Below are positions 31,036 through 38,959 of a stretch of DNA of 46,131 nt, piece after piece. The notes beneath the pieces are model-generated. The model was not told where the DNA came from and did not search any database. It worked only from the letters and a program-made list of their open reading frames with translations. The position numbers and the translations under genes are program-made. Position 1 is the stretch's first letter. Each line of letters starts with the position of its first letter. Where the stretch lies: assembly GCA_905234535.1 (NCBI GenBank), contig CAJOII010000005.1, forward strand, positions 1 to 46,131. Reading direction: 5' to 3'. Source of the DNA: an uncultured Ruminococcus sp. (GTDB lineage: Bacteria; Bacillota; Clostridia; Oscillospirales; Acutalibacteraceae).

Positions 31036-31716
31036 ATGACAGAGATACAGAAGAGATTATTCGATCTCAAAGACGATGATTTGCGCACGTTCAATATCAA
31101 GCTCAACCCGACCGTCGCCCCCGATACCGTCATCGGGGTACGGCTGCCTGTGATCCGTACGCTCGCAAAAGAGCTCAACGGATCTGAAAATGCGGGAATG
31201 TTCCTGTCCGTCCTGCCGCACGAGTACTATGAAGAATACCATCTGCACAGCTTTCTGCTCGCAAAGATCAAAGACTTTGATCAAGCGGCAAAAGAAGTCA
31301 ACAGGCTCCTCCCCTATATCGACAACTGGGGAGTGTGCGACTCGCTGCGTGTCAAAGCGTTCGAAAAATCTCCCGAGCGGCTCCTGCCCTATATCGATGA
31401 ATGGATTCAGAGCGAGCACACCTATACCGTGCGCTATGCGATCTTATGCCTGATGAACTACTTCCTTGATGACCGATTCGAAAAAAGATATCTGCAAACG
31501 GTCAGCAGCGTCACTTCCGACGAGTACTACATCCGCATGATGATCTCGTGGTACTTCGCAACCGCGCTCTCAAAGCAGTACGACGACGCCGTGAAGATCC
31601 TCGAAGAAAACAAGCTCGAAAGATGGGTACATAACAAGACGATCCAAAAGGCGGTGGAATCCTACCGCATCCCGGACGAACGCAAAGCGTATCTGCGCTC
31701 TCTGCGGAGAAAATAA
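31036..31716 (+). CDS. AlkD-family DNA alkylation repair protein
   Basis: A 226-residue all-helical HEAT-like DNA glycosylase of the AlkD group, which removes alkylated purines. Recognisable parts are IGVRLPVIRTLAKEL (33-47), EEYHLHSFLLAKIKD, IDNWGVCDSLRVKAF (the catalytic-cleft Trp and Asp: WGVCD) and RYAILCLMNYFLDD. It starts one base after the trxB stop (TGATATG) and has no ribosome site of its own beyond the trxB end, implying translational coupling. Confidence 0.88.
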   Translation: MTEIQKRLFDLKDDDLRTFNIKLNPTVAPDTVIGVRLPVIRTLAKELNGSENAGMFLSVLPHEYYEEYHLHSFLLAKIKDFDQAAKEVNRLLPYIDNWGVCDSLRVKAFEKSPERLLPYIDEWIQSEHTYTVRYAILCLMNYFLDDRFEKRYLQTVSSVTSDEYYIRMMISWYFATALSKQYDDAVKILEENKLERWVHNKTIQKAVESYRIPDERKAYLRSLRRK

Positions 31717-31848
31717 AATTTTTTGAAATTTTTTAGTTTAATGCAAAAAAACGGCGTTTTGATTCGTTATATAAATGTAGGGGATTACTGTCAGGAAAAT
31801 TTCTCTGACCTATCACGCAAAAATAACGAACCAAAACGGGGGATGATT

Positions 31849-33417
31849 ATGAAACCGAGACGACTGATTGCTATTTTTCTTGCGATACTGCTGTTGTTCT
31901 TATCCGCGACAACGGTATCGGCGGGTGACATTGATGAGGACGAGCCCACTGTTATCGATCACGGCACGACCGAGAACGGCAGGAGCTACCGCTATCTGAT
32001 TATCGATACCGCCGAGCCGGTAGAGATCCTCAACCCGATGATCAATATCGACAATGCCGCCGGCGAACCGTTAGGAGACGATATCACCTATGCGGTCACC
32101 GTCAAGGGCGGCGCCAACGCGACCATCAGCAGAGCGTCGTCAAGCTCGATCTCTACCCATAACAAAAATACCGGCGGTATCCAAACCTGCGGCAACCATA
32201 CCCAGCTGCGCCTCAACTATATCGATCTCTCCACCACCGGAGAAAACAGCCCCGGCATCTATGCCTCAACCCGCTCATCCATCATGGCAGAGAATAACCT
32301 GGTACAGACAAAGGGGAAAAAGTCCGACGCGCTGATTGTCGCACCGATAAGTTTTTTCAATGATTACAGCGGCGCATACTATTCGTTCGGTCTGGGTTCC
32401 GCCGCGGCGCGTATAAGCGGAACGGCACAGTTCGAGTCTTCATCTCTGTACTCTGAGTATGACTCTCCGCTCTATGTCTACTCAGGATTCGCCAACTTCA
32501 GAAATACCGACCTCTACGGCAGAAAGGGTATCTATATCGACAAGGGTGCCTCCCAATCTTCTGTCTCGCTCATAAACTCCTCGCTCATCACAGACGATCC
32601 CGTCGCCTTTCGTGTGAGCAACACGAGCGCGAGCATCAATCTTTCCGGTACGGCCATAGAGACAGGAGGCAAAAACACTGCTCATGTACTGCTAAGCGCG
32701 GAAAACAGCCGGGTAACGCTGAACACCGGTGTCGTTGAAACCAATACGCTCAAAGGCGACATCCTCACAGACCGAAGCTCCTCGGCAGAGGTGTATCTGA
32801 GCTGTGACTATCGGGGCAGAGCCGCGGGAACGGGCATCACGATCTCACTGACTAACAACAACAAATGGACGCTGACCGGAAACAGTGTGATCGATACCTT
32901 CTACGGTAATAAGCACAATATTGACCTGAACGGCCACACGCTCACGATCGGCGGCGTTACCTATCATAATGCAGACGACATCCCCGACCCGCAGCCGACC
33001 GAACCTGTGACTGAACCTGTGACTGAGCCCGTGACTGAGCCTGTGAAACCGACATCGGCTCCGACTGTGACCCCGACAGATAGGCCGACCGCCCCTCCGA
33101 CCGATGCGCCGACGGGAGAGCCGACAAGCCAGCCGTGGGTCCCGACAGCAGCGCCGACAGAACCGCAGCAGCCCCAAAGACGCAGGGTCATCCGCGGAGA
33201 CGCCGATCTCGACGGGAATGTGACGATCATCGACGCGACCGTCATCCAGAAGTACCTCGCGGGGCTCAAGCCCCTCACGCCTCTGCAGCTGGTCGCCTCA
33301 AACTGTGACGGTGACCGCTCCGTCTCGATCACCGATGTGACGATGATCCAGCGTCACCTTGCGTTCATGCGATATGACGGCAGGGTTGGACAGTTCGCCT
33401 TTGGTGAAGCGGAATAA
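31849..33417 (+). CDS. Secreted dockerin-bearing protein of unknown function with beta-helix-like body
   Basis: A 522-residue exported protein. The signal peptide is residues 1-25 (IAIFLAILLLFLSATTVSA). Residues 30-375 are Ser/Thr/Asn-rich with repeating short strands (ISGTAQFESSSLYS, LINSSLITDD, INLSGTAIETGG, VTLNTGVVETN), the look of a right-handed beta-helix as in polysaccharide-binding or lyase proteins, but I see no catalytic motif. A Pro/Thr linker follows (381-445, including EPVT repeats). The end is a dockerin (449-505) with two full calcium loops: GDADLDGNVTIIDATVIQKYL and NCDGDRSVSITDVTMIQRHL. GGGGG 6 bases upstream fixes the start. Probably a surface or complex-bound carbohydrate-related protein. 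Confidence 0.8.
   Translation: MKPRRLIAIFLAILLLFLSATTVSAGDIDEDEPTVIDHGTTENGRSYRYLIIDTAEPVEILNPMINIDNAAGEPLGDDITYAVTVKGGANATISRASSSSISTHNKNTGGIQTCGNHTQLRLNYIDLSTTGENSPGIYASTRSSIMAENNLVQTKGKKSDALIVAPISFFNDYSGAYYSFGLGSAAARISGTAQFESSSLYSEYDSPLYVYSGFANFRNTDLYGRKGIYIDKGASQSSVSLINSSLITDDPVAFRVSNTSASINLSGTAIETGGKNTAHVLLSAENSRVTLNTGVVETNTLKGDILTDRSSSAEVYLSCDYRGRAAGTGITISLTNNNKWTLTGNSVIDTFYGNKHNIDLNGHTLTIGGVTYHNADDIPDPQPTEPVTEPVTEPVTEPVKPTSAPTVTPTDRPTAPPTDAPTGEPTSQPWVPTAAPTEPQQPQRRRVIRGDADLDGNVTIIDATVIQKYLAGLKPLTPLQLVASNCDGDRSVSITDVTMIQRHLAFMRYDGRVGQFAFGEAE
33001..33048 (+). repeat. Coding 12-bp tandem repeat in the Pro/Thr linker
   Basis: Four tandem copies of a 12-base unit (first GAACCTGTGACT) encode EPVT-EPVT-EPVT-EPVK. 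The first two copies are identical, so replication slippage could change linker length. Confidence 0.8.
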
Positions 33418-33445
33418 GTGTTTCCGAAAACATACAGATCATTTG

Positions 33446-33475
33446 AAAAAGAGTCGAATTTCGGCTCTTTTTTTG
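33446..33475 (+). terminator. Terminator of the dockerin protein gene
   Basis: AAAAAGAGTCG pairs with CGGCTCTTTTT (one G-T pair) over a short loop and continues as T-run. It ends just where the next promoter's -35 begins. Confidence 0.8.
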
Positions 33476-33504
33476 TTGCCATCCGATGGAAAATATGATA
33501 TAAT
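33476..33504 (+). promoter_or_regulatory. Promoter of the galactoside operon
   Basis: TTGCCA (33476-33481), a 17-base spacer and perfect TATAAT (33499-33504). Confidence 0.7.
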
Positions 33505-33532
33505 AGACAAAATATAATTTTTCCGTGAAACA

Positions 33533-33551
33533 AATTTGTGATTTTTCACAA
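33533..33551 (+). promoter_or_regulatory. Operator-like palindrome between promoter and GH2 start
   Basis: TTGTGA-TTTT-TCACAA (33536-33551), a perfect inverted repeat with a 4-base centre, lies about 25-40 bases after the predicted transcription start, where a bound repressor would block RNA polymerase. The 18 bases 33533-33550 match the malE upstream site at 16 positions. Confidence 0.65.
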
Positions 33552-33569
33552 CGATATAAGGACAGATTT

Positions 33570-35978
33570 ATGCGAAATACCGTTTTTCTTAATGATAACT
33601 GGGAATATTTTGACCGATACGACGAGCGCTTGCTGCTTGGAGAGGGAGATAACTTTATCAAAGTCAGCCTGCCCCACTGTGTAACGGAAACGCCCTTTCA
33701 CTATTTTGACGAGAAGATCTATCAGAAGACCGTCCTCTACCGCAGAACGCTGCGCAAAAAACAAGAATGGCAAAATAAACGGATCTTTCTGTGTATCGAC
33801 GCCGCCGCGCACTTTGCAAAGGTTTTTGTAAACGCCGAGAAGATTGCAGAGCACAAGGGCGGCTACACCGCCTTTGAAGCGGAGCTGACCGATAAGCTCA
33901 GAGAAGATCGAGACTCGGTCGTATCCATCAAAGTCGACTCTCACGAGACACTGAACTTTCCGCCGTTCGGCAAGGTGATCGACTATATGACCTACGGCGG
34001 GCTCTATCGGGGAGTGCGCCTCGATATCAGAGAAGAGAGCTTCATCAAGGATGTCTTCTGTGTCCCGACTGTTCCCGACGGGATCGCGCTCCCTCAGAAT
34101 GCTGACGAGAAGACGGTGAGCGACATTCGCTTTACGGGAACGCTTCGCTGTCATACAGAGGTTGAAAAGGGAGATGGCTGCGCGGTACACTACTCCCTCT
34201 ATGAATACGGCGGCGATCATCAGCTCAAGGAGAGCGATGAAGACACCTTTTCGATCGACAACATCAGGCTGTGGGATGTCCTCTCCCCCACGCTCTACAC
34301 CCTGAGGACTGAGCTGATCAAAGACGGCAAAGTCCTTGATCGGATGGATACCGCGATCGGCTTTCGCAAATCACAGTTTGCAAAGAACGGTTACTTTCTC
34401 AACGGCAGAAGGCTCAAGATCGTCGGGCTAAACCGCCATCAGAGCTTTCCGTATGTCGGGTACGCGATGCCGAAGTCGATCCAGCGCTATGACGCTGAGA
34501 TTCTGAAGAACGAGCTCGGGCTCAACGCGGTGAGGACCTCTCACTATCCGCAGTCTCGGCACTTTGTCACCCGCTGTGATGAGTTGGGACTCTTAGTTTT
34601 TACCGAGATCCCCGGATGGCAGCATATCGGTGACGACGAATGGAAGAAATCGGCGATCGCGATGACCGCCGAGATGGTGAAACAGTACCGAAACCACCCA
34701 TCTGTGATCCTCTGGGGCGTCAGAATCAACGAGAGCCGCGATGACGACGAACTCTACCGCTTAACAAACGCGGTCGCCCACTCGTTGGACGAGAGCCGTC
34801 CGACCGGCGGCGTCAGGTATCTGAAGAAGAGCTCGTTCTTAGAGGATGTCTACACCTACAACGACTTCTCCCACTCGGGGAAGAACGCGGGCTGTGAGCC
34901 TAAGAAGCAGATCACTCCCGATCCGGAGAAGCCGTATCTTATCTCAGAATATAACGGGCATATGTACCCGACCAAGAGCTTTGATAACGAAGAACTGAGA
35001 ACGGAGCATATGCTCCGCCACGCGAGAGTGCTCGACAGTGCCGCGTCCTATAACGATATCGCGGGATCGTTCGGGTGGTGCTACGCTGACTATAATACGC
35101 ACCGAGACTTCGGCTCCGGAGACAGAATCTGCTATCACGGCGTATGCGATATGTTCCGAAACCCAAAGCTTGCCGCCGCGGTCTACGCGGTCAGACAGGA
35201 TCAGATCCCGGTTCTTGAGTTGAGCTCCTCGATGGATATCGGAGAGCACCCCGCCTCGGTCAGGGGGCGGATCTATCTTCTGACGAACGCCGATCGGGTG
35301 CGGATGTACAAGAACGACGCCTTCATCCGTGAATATACCCATCAGGACTCGGACTTCTCGCATCTGTACCGCCCGCCGATCGAGATCGCGGATCTCATCG
35401 GAGACCGCATCAAAGAGGGCGAGAGCTTCTCAGAGAAGCAGGCGGATGCGGTCAAGGAGCTCCTGAACTTTGCCGCCCGCTTCGGGATGGATCACCTTAC
35501 CCCCGCGCTCAAGGCAAAGGCGGCGCACCTCATGGTCAGGCACAAGATGACCTTTGAAGATGCCTATCGCCTCTACGGAAAATACATCGAGAACTGGGGA
35601 GACGCGGCGTCCTTCTACCGTTTCGAGGCGATCAAGGGCAATAAGGTCGTCAAGACCGTCATCAAAGAACCGTTCGAGACCCTCAGGCTGAGAGCCTCGG
35701 TCAGCTCTGACACGCTCCATATCAAAGAGAGCGCCGATGTCGCCGCGATCAGGATCAAAGCTGTTGATCAAAACGAAAACATCCTGCCGTTCTTCTTCGG
35801 CGCGGTGAGGGCTCAGGTGACCGGCGCCGCCGCTCTGATCGGCCCCGATATCTTCCCCTTATACGGCGGTATGGGCGGCACCTATCTCAGAACAACAGGG
35901 GAGACAGGAAAAGCGGTATTGACACTCAGGACAGACGGTGCGGAGGAACTCTCTCTGCGCTTTGACATAACAGAATAA
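33570..35978 (+). CDS. GH2 family glycosidase, beta-galactosidase-like
   Basis: An 802-residue cytosolic GH2 enzyme: no signal peptide, N-terminal jelly-roll domain (GGYTAFEAELTDKL, FPPFGKVIDYMTYGGLYRGVRLDI), immunoglobulin-like domain (LWDVLSPTLYTLRTEL), then the barrel. LNRHQSFPYVGYAMP, the proton donor Glu388 in ILWGVRINESRDD and the nucleophile Glu460 in LISEYNGHMYPT are visible. The C-terminus adds a further beta-domain. Beta-galactosidase is the best guess given the galactoside neighbours; beta-glucuronidase or mannosidase is not excluded. The usual glycine in the NE-loop (W-x-x-x-N-E) is replaced by GVRINES. It is the first gene of a four-gene operon under the palindromic operator; AAGGA precedes the ATG. 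Confidence 0.87.
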   Translation: MRNTVFLNDNWEYFDRYDERLLLGEGDNFIKVSLPHCVTETPFHYFDEKIYQKTVLYRRTLRKKQEWQNKRIFLCIDAAAHFAKVFVNAEKIAEHKGGYTAFEAELTDKLREDRDSVVSIKVDSHETLNFPPFGKVIDYMTYGGLYRGVRLDIREESFIKDVFCVPTVPDGIALPQNADEKTVSDIRFTGTLRCHTEVEKGDGCAVHYSLYEYGGDHQLKESDEDTFSIDNIRLWDVLSPTLYTLRTELIKDGKVLDRMDTAIGFRKSQFAKNGYFLNGRRLKIVGLNRHQSFPYVGYAMPKSIQRYDAEILKNELGLNAVRTSHYPQSRHFVTRCDELGLLVFTEIPGWQHIGDDEWKKSAIAMTAEMVKQYRNHPSVILWGVRINESRDDDELYRLTNAVAHSLDESRPTGGVRYLKKSSFLEDVYTYNDFSHSGKNAGCEPKKQITPDPEKPYLISEYNGHMYPTKSFDNEELRTEHMLRHARVLDSAASYNDIAGSFGWCYADYNTHRDFGSGDRICYHGVCDMFRNPKLAAAVYAVRQDQIPVLELSSSMDIGEHPASVRGRIYLLTNADRVRMYKNDAFIREYTHQDSDFSHLYRPPIEIADLIGDRIKEGESFSEKQADAVKELLNFAARFGMDHLTPALKAKAAHLMVRHKMTFEDAYRLYGKYIENWGDAASFYRFEAIKGNKVVKTVIKEPFETLRLRASVSSDTLHIKESADVAAIRIKAVDQNENILPFFFGAVRAQVTGAAALIGPDIFPLYGGMGGTYLRTTGETGKAVLTLRTDGAEELSLRFDITE

Positions 35979-35990
35979 AGGAGTACGCAT

Positions 35991-37454
35991 ATGGAAGACA
36001 AAAGCAAAGTGATCTTTCAAAACGAGATCAAGCCGGGCGACTATAAAAAAGCGCTCAAATCCAAACAGAAATATATCCGAAAATACGGTGACGACTCTGA
36101 TCGGGACTATCCCGTCAAGCTCTCAGAGAACAAGACGCTGACTGCCCCCTTGGGCGTATATGACATCCGCGTCGCGGAGGGCGAGGGCGAGATCCCCTTT
36201 GACACAGAGAAAGGCATCATCGTCGGCAACATCCGCATGGGCTTCGGTCACTACCGCATCTCGATCGCGATGGCGTCAGCGGCGCACGCCTTAGGCTATA
36301 CCCCCTACTGGATGGACTTAAACTCCTACAAGGAGACCACCTGCACCAAGGTCATCGGCGCGCAAAACGACCTGTACTCCTTAGGCTCGCGCATCTCGCA
36401 GAAGAGCAAGCTCTTCAACAAGACCGTGTGGGAGCCGATGAACTATGAGGGCTTCAGACAGCTCAGCTACAACGCCTCGGATCAGAAGAACGCCGAGCTG
36501 ATGGCGCCGGTGTTCAGGAACATCCCGAAGGACATCCCCGTCGTCGGCACCCATGTCTGGCCGGCGCAGGCGGCGATCCACGCGGGGATGAAATATGTCG
36601 TCAACGCGATTCCCGACAACTGGCCGATGGCGCTGCACCTGGCAGAGGGCGCGGTGCATACCGTACAGACCTATCAGAGCTATCTCGGCTACCGCATCCT
36701 AAACGGTATGCAGAAGAAGACAGTGCTCCATCCGATGGACGCAGACGCCTTAAAGTATACCGGTCACTACATCGATCACGAGCTGGTCGTGAATATCGAG
36801 AAAGACTGTGAAAAGCGCTTAGAGCGCAAAAAGCAGGATAAACCGATGCGCTTTCTGCTGACGATCGGCGGCGCGGGCGCGCAGAAGGAACTCTTCTGTG
36901 CTGTCATCCGCTATCTGCTGCCGGCGGTCAGAGAGAAGAAGGCGGCGATCTATGTCAATGTCGGCGACTACCGTAAGGTCTGGGATGAGCTCAAGGGAGA
37001 GATCGACGGACTGTCTGAGCTCTCCACAGAACACATGAACGACTGGGACGACACTGTATCTTTCGCAGAGAGCGCGATCGATGGAGAGGTCGAAGGGGTT
37101 CACGCGTTCTGGCATGAGAACATCTTCGAAGCGGTCTACTGCACCAACCTTTTGATGAGAAGCTCGGATGTCCTGCTGACCAAGCCCTCGGAGCTTGCGT
37201 TCTATCCCGTGCCGAAGCTCTTCTTAAAGCGCATCGGCGGCCACGAGAAGTGGGGCGCGATCCACTCGGCGGAATTCGGCGACGGCACCTTGGAGTGTGA
37301 GGATATCCCCCACACCCTGCAGATGATCAAACTCTTCCTGACCGAAGACACCACCCTTAGGATGATGTGCGAGAACATCGTCAGGAACAAAGCGACAGGT
37401 CTCTACAACGGTGCGTATGAGGTCGTCAAAATCGCCATGGGTCTCAAAAAGTAA
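35991..37454 (+). CDS. Uncharacterised protein with GT-B glycosyltransferase-like motifs
   Basis: A 487-residue soluble protein I cannot name. The N-terminal GNIRMGFGHYRIS (79-91) resembles the glycine-rich first loop of MGDG-synthase/MurG-type glycosyltransferases (G-x-GHxR). In the second half LLTIGGAGAQKELF (289-302) resembles the start of the nucleotide-binding domain, and SDVLLTKPSELAFYPVP (392-408) resembles the SDxxITKPG donor-site motif, with Ser-Glu replacing the usual Gly. It lies 12 bases after the GH2 gene with AAAGGAG, in one operon with a sugar symporter and an alpha-galactosidase. A glycosyltransferase or a sugar-binding relative is plausible; the substrate is unknown. Confidence 0.55.
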   Translation: MEDKSKVIFQNEIKPGDYKKALKSKQKYIRKYGDDSDRDYPVKLSENKTLTAPLGVYDIRVAEGEGEIPFDTEKGIIVGNIRMGFGHYRISIAMASAAHALGYTPYWMDLNSYKETTCTKVIGAQNDLYSLGSRISQKSKLFNKTVWEPMNYEGFRQLSYNASDQKNAELMAPVFRNIPKDIPVVGTHVWPAQAAIHAGMKYVVNAIPDNWPMALHLAEGAVHTVQTYQSYLGYRILNGMQKKTVLHPMDADALKYTGHYIDHELVVNIEKDCEKRLERKKQDKPMRFLLTIGGAGAQKELFCAVIRYLLPAVREKKAAIYVNVGDYRKVWDELKGEIDGLSELSTEHMNDWDDTVSFAESAIDGEVEGVHAFWHENIFEAVYCTNLLMRSSDVLLTKPSELAFYPVPKLFLKRIGGHEKWGAIHSAEFGDGTLECEDIPHTLQMIKLFLTEDTTLRMMCENIVRNKATGLYNGAYEVVKIAMGLKK

Positions 37455-37510
37455 GAGACGGATTTGATCCGTAAATTTACATATTCAAATATTATTACCC
37501 GGAGGACAAC

Positions 37511-38944
37511 ATGAAACGATTAACAAAAAGACAAATGCGAATCTTCGCAGTCGGCCAGCTCGGATGGTCTACCTTAAGCGGTATCATCAGCGCGTGGTTC
37601 GTCACCTTCTACCTGCCCACCCAGACCGATATCTCTGAGAACGGCGCCATCCAGTATATCACGCCCGGTCTCGTGATCGGCGGCTTTCTGACGGTGCTGG
37701 GTCTCATCACCGCGCTCTCGCGTGTATTCGACGCCGTCACCGACCCGTGGATCGCGTCCATGTCTGACAGAAGTAAGAACAAGCGCGGCAGACGCATCCC
37801 CTTCATGCAGTACGCGGCGATCCCGCTGTCCGTCGTGACCGTGCTCCTGTTCTGCGCGCCGGTCAACATGATCAGCTCGTGGAATGTGGTGTGGATCTCG
37901 GTATTCATCGTGCTGTTCTACCTGTTCATGACGATGTACTGCACCCCATACAACGCGCTGATCTCTGAGTTCGGCAAGACACAGGACGACCGTATGTATA
38001 TCTCCACCGCGATCTCGCTGACCTTCTTCGCGGGCACGATGCTCGCGTATACCCCCTTCGTGTTCGCGGGGTTCTTAAGAGGAAATGTCGGCTTCGCGTG
38101 GAGCTACCGCATCTGCTTCATCGTGCTGGCGGTCATCGCGTGCATCTGCATGCTGATCCCGACCTTCTTCTTGAAAGAGAAGGAATTCGTCGATACCAAA
38201 CCATCCAACTCCAATATGCTCAAGTCCTTAGGCGCCACCTTCAAAAACGGCAGCTTCCGCACCTTCGTCTTCTCGGATATCATGTACTGGGTCGGACTGA
38301 CCCTCTTCCAGACGGGTCTGCCGTTCTTCGTCAAGGTCTCGATGAACATCAGCGAGGCGTACACGATGTACTTCCTCGGCGGCATGACAGTGCTGTCGGC
38401 GTGCTTCTACCCGATCGTATCGAAGCTCGTCAAGAAGTTCGGCAAGAAGAAGCTCGTCATCACCGGCTTCTTGGGATTGGCGCTCGCGTATGTCGTCGCG
38501 GGTCTGATCGGCGTGCTCGGCACCGCTGAGAACCCGGGACTCTTGGGCATCGGCTCGATCCCCGGCATGATCTTCGGCGTTGTGATCTGTGTGATCGCGG
38601 CGTTCCCGATGGCATTACTCGGCATCATCCCCCAGTCGATCGTCGCGGATGTCGCGGAGGCGGACGGTATCGTCACCGGTGAGAACAGAGAGGGTATGTT
38701 CTTCGCGGCACGCACCTTCGCGATGAAGTTCGGCCAGTCACTCGCGATGCTCGTCTTCACCTCTCTCGCGATCATCGGCACCACCCAGAACACCAACAGC
38801 AACGACATCACCGCGTCCACCCTCGGCATGACCATCGTCGGCTTCGTCGCGGTCGCGTTCTGCGCTTTGGGCGCGATCATCCTCGGATTCTACAACGAGA
38901 AGAAGGTCATGGCGACCATCGAGAAAAAAGAAGACAAAAAGTAA
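37511..38944 (+). CDS. GPH-family glycoside cation symporter (MFS)
   Basis: A 477-residue membrane protein with about twelve hydrophobic segments. The loop after the second segment reads SRVFDAVTDPWIASMSDRSKNKRGRRIPF, the hallmark of the glycoside-pentoside-hexuronide:cation symporters (MelB/LacS/XynB type). No EIIA-like domain is fused at the C-terminus (ends KKVMATIEKKEDKK), unlike streptococcal LacS. It should import alpha- or beta-galactosides for the flanking GH2 and GH36 enzymes. GGAGG precedes the ATG; the 56-base gap from the previous gene holds no terminator. Confidence 0.9.
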   Translation: MKRLTKRQMRIFAVGQLGWSTLSGIISAWFVTFYLPTQTDISENGAIQYITPGLVIGGFLTVLGLITALSRVFDAVTDPWIASMSDRSKNKRGRRIPFMQYAAIPLSVVTVLLFCAPVNMISSWNVVWISVFIVLFYLFMTMYCTPYNALISEFGKTQDDRMYISTAISLTFFAGTMLAYTPFVFAGFLRGNVGFAWSYRICFIVLAVIACICMLIPTFFLKEKEFVDTKPSNSNMLKSLGATFKNGSFRTFVFSDIMYWVGLTLFQTGLPFFVKVSMNISEAYTMYFLGGMTVLSACFYPIVSKLVKKFGKKKLVITGFLGLALAYVVAGLIGVLGTAENPGLLGIGSIPGMIFGVVICVIAAFPMALLGIIPQSIVADVAEADGIVTGENREGMFFAARTFAMKFGQSLAMLVFTSLAIIGTTQNTNSNDITASTLGMTIVGFVAVAFCALGAIILGFYNEKKVMATIEKKEDKK

Positions 38945-38959
38945 GTTGGGGGATCTAAA

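Noticed and set aside
33001..33048. Tandem 12-bp repeats considered as a regulatory array or CRISPR-like feature
   Set aside because: They are in frame and encode an EPVT linker within the dockerin protein.
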